Shown: positions 13,868 to 22,259 of the stretch, piece by piece
Layout: each line of letters starts with the position of its first letter
Position numbering within the stretch: the first letter of the stretch is position 1
Assembly: GCF_027627575.1 (NCBI RefSeq)
Contig: NZ_CP114065.1
Span: forward strand, 5,828,001 to 5,892,000
Origin: Kribbella sp. CA-293567
GTDB lineage: Bacteria; Actinomycetota; Actinomycetes; Propionibacteriales; Kribbellaceae
Reading direction: 5' to 3'
DNA: 64,000 bases
Made by a program: the position numbers and the translations under genes
The notes under the pieces: generated by a model
Database searches by the model: none
Told to the model about the DNA's origin: nothing
The model's input: the letters and a program-made list of their open reading frames with translations, nothing else

Positions 13868-16646
13868 TGCTGGCCCAGTCGTTCTCCGGATTGCCCCAGA
13901 ACGAGATCTTCACGAACCGGCCGGTTCGCGGTGCCTGGAACAGTCGCGTCTCCAGTGCGTTCGTGGTCCCGCTGCTCCGACCTTCCCACGCCTTCGTGTA
14001 CGTCGTACCGTCGGTGGAGGTGTAGACGGTGTAGTCGTTCCACCGGGTACTTCCCTTGTGCCACGCGACCTTCGTCCCGCACAAGGCCTGCACCGCGCCC
14101 AGGTCGAGAACCAGCGAAGCGCCGGAGCCCTGGCCCGACCATCGAGTGAGCAGATCACCGTCGATCGCCTGGGCCGGCGGGTTCACCGCTTCCGAGGTCG
14201 ATGCCGCCGCCGAGGCAGCCGGCGCCGCCGTCCCGCACGCCGGCGGCTGACCGCCACCCGGGGCGATCTCCCGCACGCTGAGCTTGGTGACGTCGACGTC
14301 GGTGGCGGCGTCCCATCGGAAGACGGCCTTCGGACCGCCCCAGTTGATCACCTCGGTCTGGCTGCCCTGGCACCGATTGGCGTTCGGCACCTTCCAGCTA
14401 CCGGTGTCGTCGCGGCCGGCCACCTTCGTCCAGGTGTTGGTGTTGGCGCGATCCAGGTACATCTCCATCCGGACCCCGCCCGGAATGTTGTACATCACCG
14501 TCTTGAAGCCGATCAGCCGCTGCTTGAGGGTTGCGCCGCCGTTGGCGTACTTGTCCGCCACGTAGCCCGCGCCGCCGTCGTGGAAGATCTCCTTCTCGAA
14601 CCGCACCGCGCCGTCACTGAACCGCAGGTTCCCCTTGTACGCCGTACCCCAGCAGGCCGCTGGTGCCGCTCCCGCCCCGGTATGCCGGGAACCGCGGGCG
14701 TACCAGGTGAAGGCGTCGGTGGTGTCGGTTCCCGCGTTGTAGCGGACGTAGCCGCTGATCTCCACGTCGCGCCAGTCGTTGACGTCGTTCATGAAACCCC
14801 GCTGCCGCAGGGCCGGCTGTCGCCACTCCAGGTTCGGTTCGTCGCGGCGCTGGACGAACGTGCTGGTCGAGACGCTCAGCCGGGTCGCGGCGTTCCGGAC
14901 CTTGAAGGTGCCGTCGGCGTTCCGGCTGAGCGCGGGTCCGTCCAACTGGCCGTCCTGAGCCGGGGTACCGGACAGATGCCAGACCTGCCCGTTCGCCTTG
15001 GTCGGGTAGAGCATCGCCACGCCGTCGACCGGATCGTTGCCGTCCAGGCGCGGAGCGGCCGCGGCCGCCGGAGCCGTCTTGGCGAGTGGTTGCCCTGCAC
15101 CCAGCAGAACCTTGGCGTTGTAGGCCATCTGAGCCATGTACAGCTGCTGCCCCTGAACCTTGTGGGTCTCCAGCGCCTTCTGCACCCCGACATCGAATCG
15201 GCCCAGCTTGACGAAGCCGTCGGCCAGCCAGCCGTTGCCCGCACCGGTGCCGTCGACGTACTCCGAGCCGCGCGGAATCACCAAGTCGGTGAGCAAGTGG
15301 TTGAAGCCGTTCATCTCCGCGCGGCTCCAGCCCTGTCCACCGAGGGTCGCGGCCTCCGCCAGGTAGCTGACCACGCCGTTGCCATGGGCAACATCGGAAC
15401 CGGGCCGGGCGGTGCTGCCGAAGTTGTGGTTGAAGAAGTACGAGTCGGAATCCACCACGCCGAGCCGGAGCTGGTCACGGATGCCGAGGCCCTTGTTGTT
15501 GGGCATGTGGTCGTTGACGTCGTCGCGGATCTTGATCGCCTTGTCCCGCCGGGCGGTGCTGCTGGTCAGGCGAGACACCTCCATCGCGATGAAACCCCAG
15601 TGTGCGGCCATATGGGTGTTCACGCGGTACACGTAGGAGTTCACGTTCCGGCCGACCCACTTGTCGAAGATGTTGACCTCGAGGAAGGCCAGCAGGCCGT
15701 CGTACCGTTTGCGGGTGGCCGGGGTGGCGTAGGCGGAGCTGTTCTTGACCACGTCCAGCCCGTGCGCGACGTACCGCCAGGCGTAGCTCTCGAACAGGGG
15801 CACCTCCTGTCCGCGCACGTCGGACCGCTGGGAGATCCAGCCGCGCTTGCCGTCACTGCGGATGCTCGACGACTTGACCATGTTCTCCGAGTAGTTCAGG
15901 AACCGGTTGAGATCGGCGGTGCGGCCGGTCGCGGCGAAGGCGGCCACCGCGGCTTCGATGCCGTAGGCACCGTCGTAGTGGCTCCACGAGTCGGCAGATC
16001 TGGTCAGCGACTGGTACTTCGCATCCTCGCCCGCGGCCGCGTTGTCATAGCGGTCGATCCAGTACTTCACCGGCTTGACGTCGGGGACCGGCTGCGGATC
16101 CGTCCCGCCGACCATCACGAGCGCCTCACTGATGCTCGCCCAGGCGTTCTCAGGGTTCTGCTGGAAGGTGATCCGGACGTACCGGGCCGCGCCCGGGCTG
16201 GTCAGTGCGGTGAACTCGATGTCAGCGGTCCGGCCCGAACTGCGGCCCTCCCAGGCCTTGCGGTAGCTGACGCCGTCGGCGGACAGCGAGATGCTGAAGT
16301 CGTTCCAGCGTGCGTTACCGCGATGCCAGGCGATGCCGGCCTGACAGACCTGGTGACTCCGGCCCAGGTCGAGCGTCAGGTGCGCTCCGCTGCCCAGCCC
16401 CGACCAGCGGGTGCTGAGCAGGTTGTCGATCGCGTGGGCCGCCGGGTTGATCGCCTCCTGGGTACTGGCGACAGCACGCGGCGGCCTGACCTTGGTGCCG
16501 CCGCACTCGGCAGTAGCGGCGGGGGCTGTACCGGACGCCGAACTGGATCGCAGACTGAGCGATCCGGACACCGCAGCTGCACCGAGCAACAAACTTGCCA
16601 GCGTGCCGAGGACGATGCCGCGCCTCAGGGTGAGCGCTCTGGACAT
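13839..16646 (-). CDS. secreted four-domain protein: discoidin, alpha/alpha-toroid-like, LamG-like, discoidin
   Basis: This is a 935-residue exoprotein. Residues 1 to about 45 form a signal peptide (MSRALTLRRGIVLGTLASLLL). Residues about 48-182 are a discoidin (F5/8C-like) domain with STRWSG, LDLG and EGRSSG motifs. Residues about 190-515 are a helical domain with repeated W/H-rich blocks (SHYDGAYGIEAA, RYVAHGL, NTHMAAHWGFIAMEV, SYFFNHNFG) that looks like an alpha/alpha toroid of polysaccharide lyase or glycosidase type. Residues about 545-780 are a jelly-roll/LamG-like domain (DVEISGYVRYN; RMEMYLDR), and about 795-935 a second discoidin domain. ATG 16646 follows GAGAGGA. It is the first gene after regulator 3 and carries dyad promoter S3. 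Binding and cleaving of an extracellular polysaccharide is inferred; the enzyme class is not recognised. Confidence 0.8.
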   Translation of the reverse strand: MSRALTLRRGIVLGTLASLLLGAAAVSGSLSLRSSSASGTAPAATAECGGTKVRPPRAVASTQEAINPAAHAIDNLLSTRWSGLGSGAHLTLDLGRSHQVCQAGIAWHRGNARWNDFSISLSADGVSYRKAWEGRSSGRTADIEFTALTSPGAARYVRITFQQNPENAWASISEALVMVGGTDPQPVPDVKPVKYWIDRYDNAAAGEDAKYQSLTRSADSWSHYDGAYGIEAAVAAFAATGRTADLNRFLNYSENMVKSSSIRSDGKRGWISQRSDVRGQEVPLFESYAWRYVAHGLDVVKNSSAYATPATRKRYDGLLAFLEVNIFDKWVGRNVNSYVYRVNTHMAAHWGFIAMEVSRLTSSTARRDKAIKIRDDVNDHMPNNKGLGIRDQLRLGVVDSDSYFFNHNFGSTARPGSDVAHGNGVVSYLAEAATLGGQGWSRAEMNGFNHLLTDLVIPRGSEYVDGTGAGNGWLADGFVKLGRFDVGVQKALETHKVQGQQLYMAQMAYNAKVLLGAGQPLAKTAPAAAAAPRLDGNDPVDGVAMLYPTKANGQVWHLSGTPAQDGQLDGPALSRNADGTFKVRNAATRLSVSTSTFVQRRDEPNLEWRQPALRQRGFMNDVNDWRDVEISGYVRYNAGTDTTDAFTWYARGSRHTGAGAAPAACWGTAYKGNLRFSDGAVRFEKEIFHDGGAGYVADKYANGGATLKQRLIGFKTVMYNIPGGVRMEMYLDRANTNTWTKVAGRDDTGSWKVPNANRCQGSQTEVINWGGPKAVFRWDAATDVDVTKLSVREIAPGGGQPPACGTAAPAASAAASTSEAVNPPAQAIDGDLLTRWSGQGSGASLVLDLGAVQALCGTKVAWHKGSTRWNDYTVYTSTDGTTYTKAWEGRSSGTTNALETRLFQAPRTGRFVKISFWGNPENDWASITEAVVLRS

Positions 16647-16686
16647 GGGCGGGTTCCTCTCGTGATCGCGAACAATCGATCACTTC

Positions 16687-16731
16687 ACTGTGCAGAGCCG
16701 CCCACTGCGCCGCATGAGCAAACGATGCCCA
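16687..16731 (-). promoter_or_regulatory. dyad promoter S3, upstream of the four-domain exoprotein
   Basis: On the minus strand the dyad TGGGCA-TCGTT-TGCTCA (16731-16715) ends on the first base of a -35 ATGCGG (16715-16710). A 17-bp spacer and the -10 CACAGT (16692-16687) follow. ATG 16646 lies 40 nt after the -10. The dyad begins 11 nt after the stop of regulator 3. Confidence 0.62.
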
Positions 16732-16742
16732 GTGGACCGGCG

Positions 16743-19376
16743 CTAGGCCGGAAGCTCCGGATCGGACAGGGCCGCGGCCAGGTCGCGCCGGCCCTGGACG
16801 CCGAGCTTGTCGTAGGACCGCTGCAGATGGTTCGAGACGGTCCGCGTGCTGAGCCCGAGGGCGGCCGCGATCGCGCCGTTGTCCAGCCCCGCGGCCGCGT
16901 GCCGGCAGATCTCCAGTTCGCGTGCGCTCAACCGCCCGGGCTGGGCGAACGGGCGCAGCCACGGCGTACTCGAGCCGCGGCAGCGCTCGGCGAGCCGGGC
17001 AGCTCGATGGGCCAGCTCGGTCGCCAGTCGGCGCTGGTCGGCGGCGGCTGCGAGCTCGTGACCGGCAGCGGCCGCTTCGAGTGCCAACCCGTGGTATCCG
17101 AGAGACTCCAGCGTGGTCGCGACCTCGAGCAACTGATTCGGATCCTGCCCTGCCAGCGCGGCCGCGTGTGCCGCATAGATCCGGAACAGGTCGCTGTCAC
17201 AGCGGACCGCCAGCTCGCGAACCCGTACGGCCGCTGCCCGGTCCGGCAGGATCCGCGCCCACAGGTAGGCGGTCTCGACGGCGTTGGAGAAGCGGTGGTC
17301 CGCGATCTGCCGGGTGGTCAATCGCTGGAGCAGCTCAGCCAGGTTCTCGGCACCCGCGTACGCCGCCACTCTGACCTCACCCCACGCCAGGTGGTCCCGC
17401 AGCCCGGAGTCGGCCGGGAACATCTCCCGAGCCTCGAGCAGCACCGAACGCCCCTCCTCGACCCGGCCGGTCGCGGCCAGGCAGGCGGCCTGCTCGCTTG
17501 CCAGGTACGCCTGCATCGGGAACGGCGTCCGGGCACCGAGATGCCCGCGAGACTCGACCAGGTGGGGCCAAGCCTCCCGGTGGTTGCCGGCCCACATCTC
17601 CACCACGGCCGCCTCGAACGCCAGAACGCCGATCTGGGCCGAGTCGCCGCGACGGATCGCCTCGTCGTAGTACCGACGCGCAGTCGACCGCGCGTCGGTC
17701 AGCCGGCCCGCCAGCCCGAGCGCGTGCACGTGGCAGATCTCGGTCGCGCCCCGGATCGTGGCCCAGCCGTCCGGCGGACTGATCTTGCCATCGGCAACCT
17801 CCTCGACCAGCTGCACCGGTCGGCCCGTGAAGGTCAGCAGGTAGGCCCGCAGCACCAGGGCGCAGCAGGCGATGACGGGGTCGGAGGTCAGGTTCTCGGG
17901 CGCCATCCGCAGCAGTTCGGCCAGTTCCCGCTGGTCGGGCCGGTGGCCGTCCTCGGCCTTGCTGAACAGCAGGATGCCCAGCTGAGCGACTGCCTGCTCC
18001 GACAGGTCAGCACTGGTGTCGACCACAGCCTGCGCGGCGGCCGGCTCCCCCAGTCCCCAGAGCAGGTTCAGCGCGCGAAGAGGCGCCAGCTCCCGGCTGA
18101 GCGCATCGTCGGTCAGCCCGGCCAGCAGCTCCTCGGCCGCCGCGGCTTTGCCCTGGGCAACCAGTGCCCTGATCAGCTCGGCGACCCCGTGACGCGGCCA
18201 CAGCTTTCGCACCAGGTCCTCGGCGACCGCGGCGTCGCTACGAGCCAGGGCAAGCCGGGCAGCATCGAGGATCTCCTCCGTCGTCAGGTCCTCTCCCGCT
18301 GCCAGCCGCCATTGCGCGATCAGCAGGCCGTCCGCGAAGTCGACGCCGTTGACTCGACGGCCGCTGGCCTCCTTGGCGAGCCGGCCGAGCACCTGGGCCC
18401 GCTCTTCGATCGAAACGGCCGCCCGCGCCAGTTCGCCGTACAGGGGGTGAGCGGTGCTGGCGGTCAGCGTCGCTCCCGCGGGCTGGACGCTGATCAGGCG
18501 ACGCTCTTCAAGGGCTTCGAGAGCGTTCAGGTCGGCCACCTGCTCGGCCAGGTCGAGGACCAGCGGCTCGGCGAGCGCCACCACGGTCATGGCGAACGCC
18601 TGGTCGTCCGGCAGCTCGGCGAATGCCTGCTGCACCGCCTGCCTCAGCAGCGGCTGGTCGTCCGGTGACGACGACCAGCGCCACAGCTCGTCCTCGCGCT
18701 GCAGCGCACCGGACCGTGCACTGTTCTGCAGCAGATGACGAAGGTGCAGCGGGTTCCCCTGGGTCAGGTGCCAGAGCTGCTCGGCACTCACCCCGTCCAT
18801 CACCCCGCCCAGCACCTCGGTGAGCAGCCCGGTGAACTCGGTCCGGTCCAGGCTGGGCAGTTCCAGCCGGTGCACCAGCCCACGTCGTTGGAAGGCCTTC
18901 ACCGGCTCCGCCTCACCTGCCTCGGACCGCGCCGTCAGCAGCACCTTCGCCCCGACCGTTGCGGTCAGATGCTGAACCAGCCCGACCGAGGCGTCGTCCA
19001 ACTGGTGCACGTCATCGATACCGATCACGATCGCCCGTCCGCCCGCGGCGGCGCGTAGTTGCCGGATCACCGCCCCGATCACGCCGGCGGGTTGACGCTG
19101 CGGCGGCCGGTGCACGAGCAGTTGCGCGATCACGGAGTACGGCACGTGACGCTGTTCCTCCCGCGCCTGGGTCCTGACCACGTGCCACCCTGCGGCGGCG
19201 CAGTCCTCCAGGACGGTCTCGGCCAGAGCGGATTTCCCGACCCCGGCCCCGCCTGTCATCAGTACGCCACCAGCGGTACTCCGCAGCAGCTCACCCGCCA
19301 GCTGTCGCTGGTCCGTCCGGCCGACCAGCGGCCACCGCGCCGTCAGCCGCCGATTGAGCGCCTCACTCGCCTCCAC
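16743..19376 (-). CDS. STAND ATPase / LuxR-type regulator 3 (discoidin-associated family)
   Basis: This 877-residue protein has Walker A GGAGVGKS (residues 42-49; Gly where the paralogues have Glu), Walker B AIVIGIDDVHQLDD, a helical middle (LRALNLLWGLGEPAAAQAV; ETAYLWARILP; CDSDLFRIYAAHAAAL) and the HTH LSARELEICRHAAAGLDNGAIAAALGLSTRTVSNHLQRSYDKLGV. The start is GTG 19376 with GAGAGGGGG 8 nt upstream. The four-domain discoidin exoprotein follows on the same strand after 96 nt, with its own dyad promoter between. It is divergent from regulator 4; the shared intergenic region contains dyad S4. No minus-strand -10 with good spacing from S4 was found, so its own promoter is not identified. Confidence 0.88.
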   Translation of the reverse strand: MEASEALNRRLTARWPLVGRTDQRQLAGELLRSTAGGVLMTGGAGVGKSALAETVLEDCAAAGWHVVRTQAREEQRHVPYSVIAQLLVHRPPQRQPAGVIGAVIRQLRAAAGGRAIVIGIDDVHQLDDASVGLVQHLTATVGAKVLLTARSEAGEAEPVKAFQRRGLVHRLELPSLDRTEFTGLLTEVLGGVMDGVSAEQLWHLTQGNPLHLRHLLQNSARSGALQREDELWRWSSSPDDQPLLRQAVQQAFAELPDDQAFAMTVVALAEPLVLDLAEQVADLNALEALEERRLISVQPAGATLTASTAHPLYGELARAAVSIEERAQVLGRLAKEASGRRVNGVDFADGLLIAQWRLAAGEDLTTEEILDAARLALARSDAAVAEDLVRKLWPRHGVAELIRALVAQGKAAAAEELLAGLTDDALSRELAPLRALNLLWGLGEPAAAQAVVDTSADLSEQAVAQLGILLFSKAEDGHRPDQRELAELLRMAPENLTSDPVIACCALVLRAYLLTFTGRPVQLVEEVADGKISPPDGWATIRGATEICHVHALGLAGRLTDARSTARRYYDEAIRRGDSAQIGVLAFEAAVVEMWAGNHREAWPHLVESRGHLGARTPFPMQAYLASEQAACLAATGRVEEGRSVLLEAREMFPADSGLRDHLAWGEVRVAAYAGAENLAELLQRLTTRQIADHRFSNAVETAYLWARILPDRAAAVRVRELAVRCDSDLFRIYAAHAAALAGQDPNQLLEVATTLESLGYHGLALEAAAAGHELAAAADQRRLATELAHRAARLAERCRGSSTPWLRPFAQPGRLSARELEICRHAAAGLDNGAIAAALGLSTRTVSNHLQRSYDKLGVQGRRDLAAALSDPELPA

Positions 19377-19471
19377 CCGCTGGCCCCCTCTCGACCGGTT
19401 CTTGGCATGGTAAGTCGCGCCACCCCCGGCCCGCCCGTTCCGGACCCGTCCGGGACCGAACCGGCCGCCGA

Positions 19472-19516
19472 TGAGTAACGGTTGCTCATGACAAGCATCC
19501 GTCCGCGTGGCACGCT
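19472..19516 (+). promoter_or_regulatory. dyad promoter S4, upstream of regulator 4
   Basis: The dyad TGAGTA-ACGGT-TGCTCA (19472-19488) ends on the first base of a -35 ATGACA (19488-19493). A 17-bp spacer and the -10 CACGCT (19511-19516) follow. ATG 19567 lies 50 nt after the -10. After the dyad S4 reads TGACAAGC where S2 reads TGTCAAGC. Confidence 0.62.
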
Positions 19517-19566
19517 GGCGAACCGGGCGGTCCGTGCAGTGGGCCGCTGCCTACCTGGGAGACCTG

Positions 19567-22158
19567 ATGCTGGACCTCGAAGCCGTCTCGCGCAGCGGTT
19601 CCGGCCGCCTTGTCGGCCGGGACGGCGAGCTGGCCGAGATCCGGTCGATCCTCCGACCGGCCGACGCACCGGCCGTCCTGCTGGTCGGCGAGGCGGGGAT
19701 CGGAAAGACCTCCCTGCTGCGTGCTGTGGCCAAGGACTGTGAGGCCGCCGGAATGGCCAGACTGCACGCGGTCGGCCTGCCCGGGAACGTTGCCCTGCCA
19801 CTCGCGGCCATCGCCGACTTCCTGCCCGATTCGCTGCCGTCCGGACCCGGCGGTGGTTTCGCAGCCTTGCGCGAACATCTGACCGCTCAGGCGGCCCTGC
19901 GTCCCACGCTGATCTGTATCGACGACGTCGACCACATCGACCAGGCCTCCACCGAGCTGCTGGCGTTGCTGGCCTCCGTACCGCGGACCAGGATCCTGCT
20001 CACCACCCGCGCGGAGACAGCGCCCGCCGCACTCACCGAGCGGGTCACTCGCCGCCGCGGACTGCGGGTCCAACAGGTCACCGCCCTGACCCGGTCCATG
20101 ACCGCCGACTTGGCCGCGAGTGTGCTGGGAGGCCGGCTGGACGGGATGAGCGCGGACCAGTTGTGGCGGCTCAGCAACGGCAATCCGCTGTTCGTGCGCC
20201 ATCTGGTCGAGCTAGGGCTGCAGTCCGGCGTACTGGATGACACCACCGGGATCTGGACCTGGCGGGATGGCCCGACCGCGCCTGCCGCGCTCCGTGACCT
20301 GGTCGGCGACGTGATCGGAGTACTGGAGCCGGCCGAACGCTGCGCCCTCGGGTACGTCGCACACGGCGAGGTGGTCAGCGTTTCGCTGCTGACCCGGCTG
20401 GTGGACCGGTCGACCATCGACTCGCTCCGGAACCGGCTGCTCGTCACCGTCGACGAACGCGGCACGGTCCGCCTCGGGCACCCCCTGTACGGCGAGGTCG
20501 CACGGGCCGCAAGTGGAGCGCTCAGGTCTCGCCGGCTGCTCCGGGATCTCGCAGACGCGGCCGGACAGGAGAACGATTCGGAGCAGAGGTTGCGGGTCAC
20601 CACCTGGAGACTTCGGTCGGGTCTGCAGGTCACCCGGGACGACCTGGAGCGCGCCGGAATGGAGGCGCTGGACCGGTCGGACCCGATCCTGGCCGAACAC
20701 CTGGCCCGGGCGGCAGCGCCGAACGAGCCACTGACCGTGCTCTGCCAGGCGCTGGTCGCGCAGAACAAGGTGGAGGAGGTCGAGGCCGCACTGCTGCGAG
20801 CCGACCAGGCCGGCGCCGGCGCGGATCCCGGTCTGGGTGACTGGCGGGCGGCGCTGCGCGTACTCAACCTCTTCTGGGGCCTGCGCCGTCCCGAGGACGC
20901 ACGCGCACTGCTTGCGGCCCGAGAACACCCTGACGGCTCGTCCTCCCCCGAGCTGCGGATCGCTCGGCTGGCTCTCGCGGTCTTCGGCCCCGACCCGGAA
21001 CTGGACACCGACCTGCTCACCGGGGTGTCTCCGCCGTGCCCGGTGCTCACCGGCGTCGAGGGGACCCTGCGCGCCTACGCGTTGACCTTCGCCGGGTATC
21101 CACAGCGGGTGGCCGACGGGTTCCAGCGCGGCCAGGTCAGGATGCCGGGTTTGTGGCCGACCATGCACGGCGCGATGGCCGCATGTCATCTGCACGCCCT
21201 GATGCTGTCCGGCGATCTGAAGACCGCTCAGGTCGTTGGTGAGGACTACTACCTCGCGGCCATCGAACGCGGTGACCGCTCCGACGTCGCTACCGTGTGT
21301 CTCGAGCTGGGCGTCACCGCCGCCTGGGCCGGCGACCGGCAGCAGGCGATGACCAGACTCGGCGAAGCGCGCGCACTCGCCGACGACCGGCTGCCGTTCC
21401 CCATCCAGGCATACATCTTCGCGGAGTACGCGGCCGCAGCCGCAGCGATCGGAGACTTCGGCAAGGCAGAGGCAGGCCTGGCCGAAGCCGTACTCCGGAT
21501 GCCGGCCGGGGCCGGCCTGCAGGACCACCTCGCGATGGCGAAGGTCCGCAAACTGGCCTGCAGCGGCAAGGTGGCCACGGCGGCCGCGCAGATTCCGGCG
21601 CTGGTCGACCGCTACCTGGCCACCGGGCGGCGTACCAACGCGGTCGAGTGTCTGTACTACCTCGCCCGGCTGAAGCCGTCCACCGGAACCGCCGACCAGT
21701 TGGCGGTCGCGAGCGCAGGATGCGACGGCGAGCTGTTCCCGTTACTGGCGGCACATGCGTCGGGACTTGCCCGGCAGGACGCCGAGATGCTCGCGTCGGT
21801 GATGGCGGAGTTCGAGGCGCGGGGGTTCATCGGCATGGCCAGGGAGGCCGCCTCAGTGGTCACGAAGCTGCGCACGGGCAGCAGGCACCAAGCAGCCGTA
21901 CAGCGCCTTCTCGACTCGACGACCGGCGAACCGCCCTTGTGGGCTGCGCTCCCGCCTGCCGTGGGCCAATTGACCTGGCGGGAGCGGGAGGTCTGCGAGC
22001 TGGCGGCCAGTGGATTGGAGAACACCGTCGTAGCCGAGCGGCTCACGGTCTCGGTCCGCACCGTCGACAACCACCTGCACCGGGCGTACGAGAAGCTGCG
22101 GATCCGTGGCCGCCTGGAATTGGCGAACGCACTCGGGCTGCGCCTTCCCCACGGCTGA
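19567..22158 (+). CDS. STAND ATPase / LuxR-type regulator 4 (discoidin-associated family)
   Basis: This 863-residue protein starts at ATG 19567 with GGGAGAC 5 nt upstream. An in-frame GTG at 19507 would precede the S4 -10 and is rejected. It has Walker A GEAGIGKT (residues 41-48), Walker B LICIDDVDHIDQ, a helical middle (ALRVLNLFWGLRRPEDARAL; VECLYYLARLKP) and the HTH LTWREREVCELAASGLENTVVAERLTVSVRTVDNHLHRAYEKL. The CDSDLFR block of the paralogues is altered here to CDGELFPLLAAHASGL, so this is the most diverged copy in that region. The discoidin-metallophosphoesterase follows 101 nt downstream on the same strand under dyad promoter S5. Confidence 0.88.
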   Translation: MLDLEAVSRSGSGRLVGRDGELAEIRSILRPADAPAVLLVGEAGIGKTSLLRAVAKDCEAAGMARLHAVGLPGNVALPLAAIADFLPDSLPSGPGGGFAALREHLTAQAALRPTLICIDDVDHIDQASTELLALLASVPRTRILLTTRAETAPAALTERVTRRRGLRVQQVTALTRSMTADLAASVLGGRLDGMSADQLWRLSNGNPLFVRHLVELGLQSGVLDDTTGIWTWRDGPTAPAALRDLVGDVIGVLEPAERCALGYVAHGEVVSVSLLTRLVDRSTIDSLRNRLLVTVDERGTVRLGHPLYGEVARAASGALRSRRLLRDLADAAGQENDSEQRLRVTTWRLRSGLQVTRDDLERAGMEALDRSDPILAEHLARAAAPNEPLTVLCQALVAQNKVEEVEAALLRADQAGAGADPGLGDWRAALRVLNLFWGLRRPEDARALLAAREHPDGSSSPELRIARLALAVFGPDPELDTDLLTGVSPPCPVLTGVEGTLRAYALTFAGYPQRVADGFQRGQVRMPGLWPTMHGAMAACHLHALMLSGDLKTAQVVGEDYYLAAIERGDRSDVATVCLELGVTAAWAGDRQQAMTRLGEARALADDRLPFPIQAYIFAEYAAAAAAIGDFGKAEAGLAEAVLRMPAGAGLQDHLAMAKVRKLACSGKVATAAAQIPALVDRYLATGRRTNAVECLYYLARLKPSTGTADQLAVASAGCDGELFPLLAAHASGLARQDAEMLASVMAEFEARGFIGMAREAASVVTKLRTGSRHQAAVQRLLDSTTGEPPLWAALPPAVGQLTWREREVCELAASGLENTVVAERLTVSVRTVDNHLHRAYEKLRIRGRLELANALGLRLPHG

Positions 22159-22170
22159 ACGATCCCGGAT

Positions 22171-22216
22171 TGGGCACGGACTGCTCACGCGGAAGGGGCC
22201 GGTCCGAACTCATGCT
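22171..22216 (+). promoter_or_regulatory. dyad promoter S5, upstream of the discoidin-phosphoesterase
   Basis: The dyad TGGGCA-CGGAC-TGCTCA (22171-22187) ends on the first base of a -35 ACGCGG (22187-22192). An 18-bp spacer and the -10 CATGCT (22211-22216) follow. ATG 22260 lies 43 nt after the -10. The dyad begins 12 nt after the stop of regulator 4. Confidence 0.6.
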
Positions 22217-22259
22217 CTGAACAAGCCTGCACAACGGCCCTCAGAACAGGAGATCCCCT

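Noticed and set aside
14058-18668. A very long open frame (about 1536 codons) on the plus strand
   Set aside because: It lies opposite the four-domain exoprotein and regulator 3, both of which have clear domains, ribosome sites and codon bias. Its product is Arg/Gly/Pro-rich with no motif. High GC makes antisense frames long.
19507-19566. GTG start at 19507 for regulator 4
   Set aside because: It precedes the S4 -10 element and has no ribosome site, while ATG 19567 has GGGAGAC at good spacing and aligns with the paralogues.
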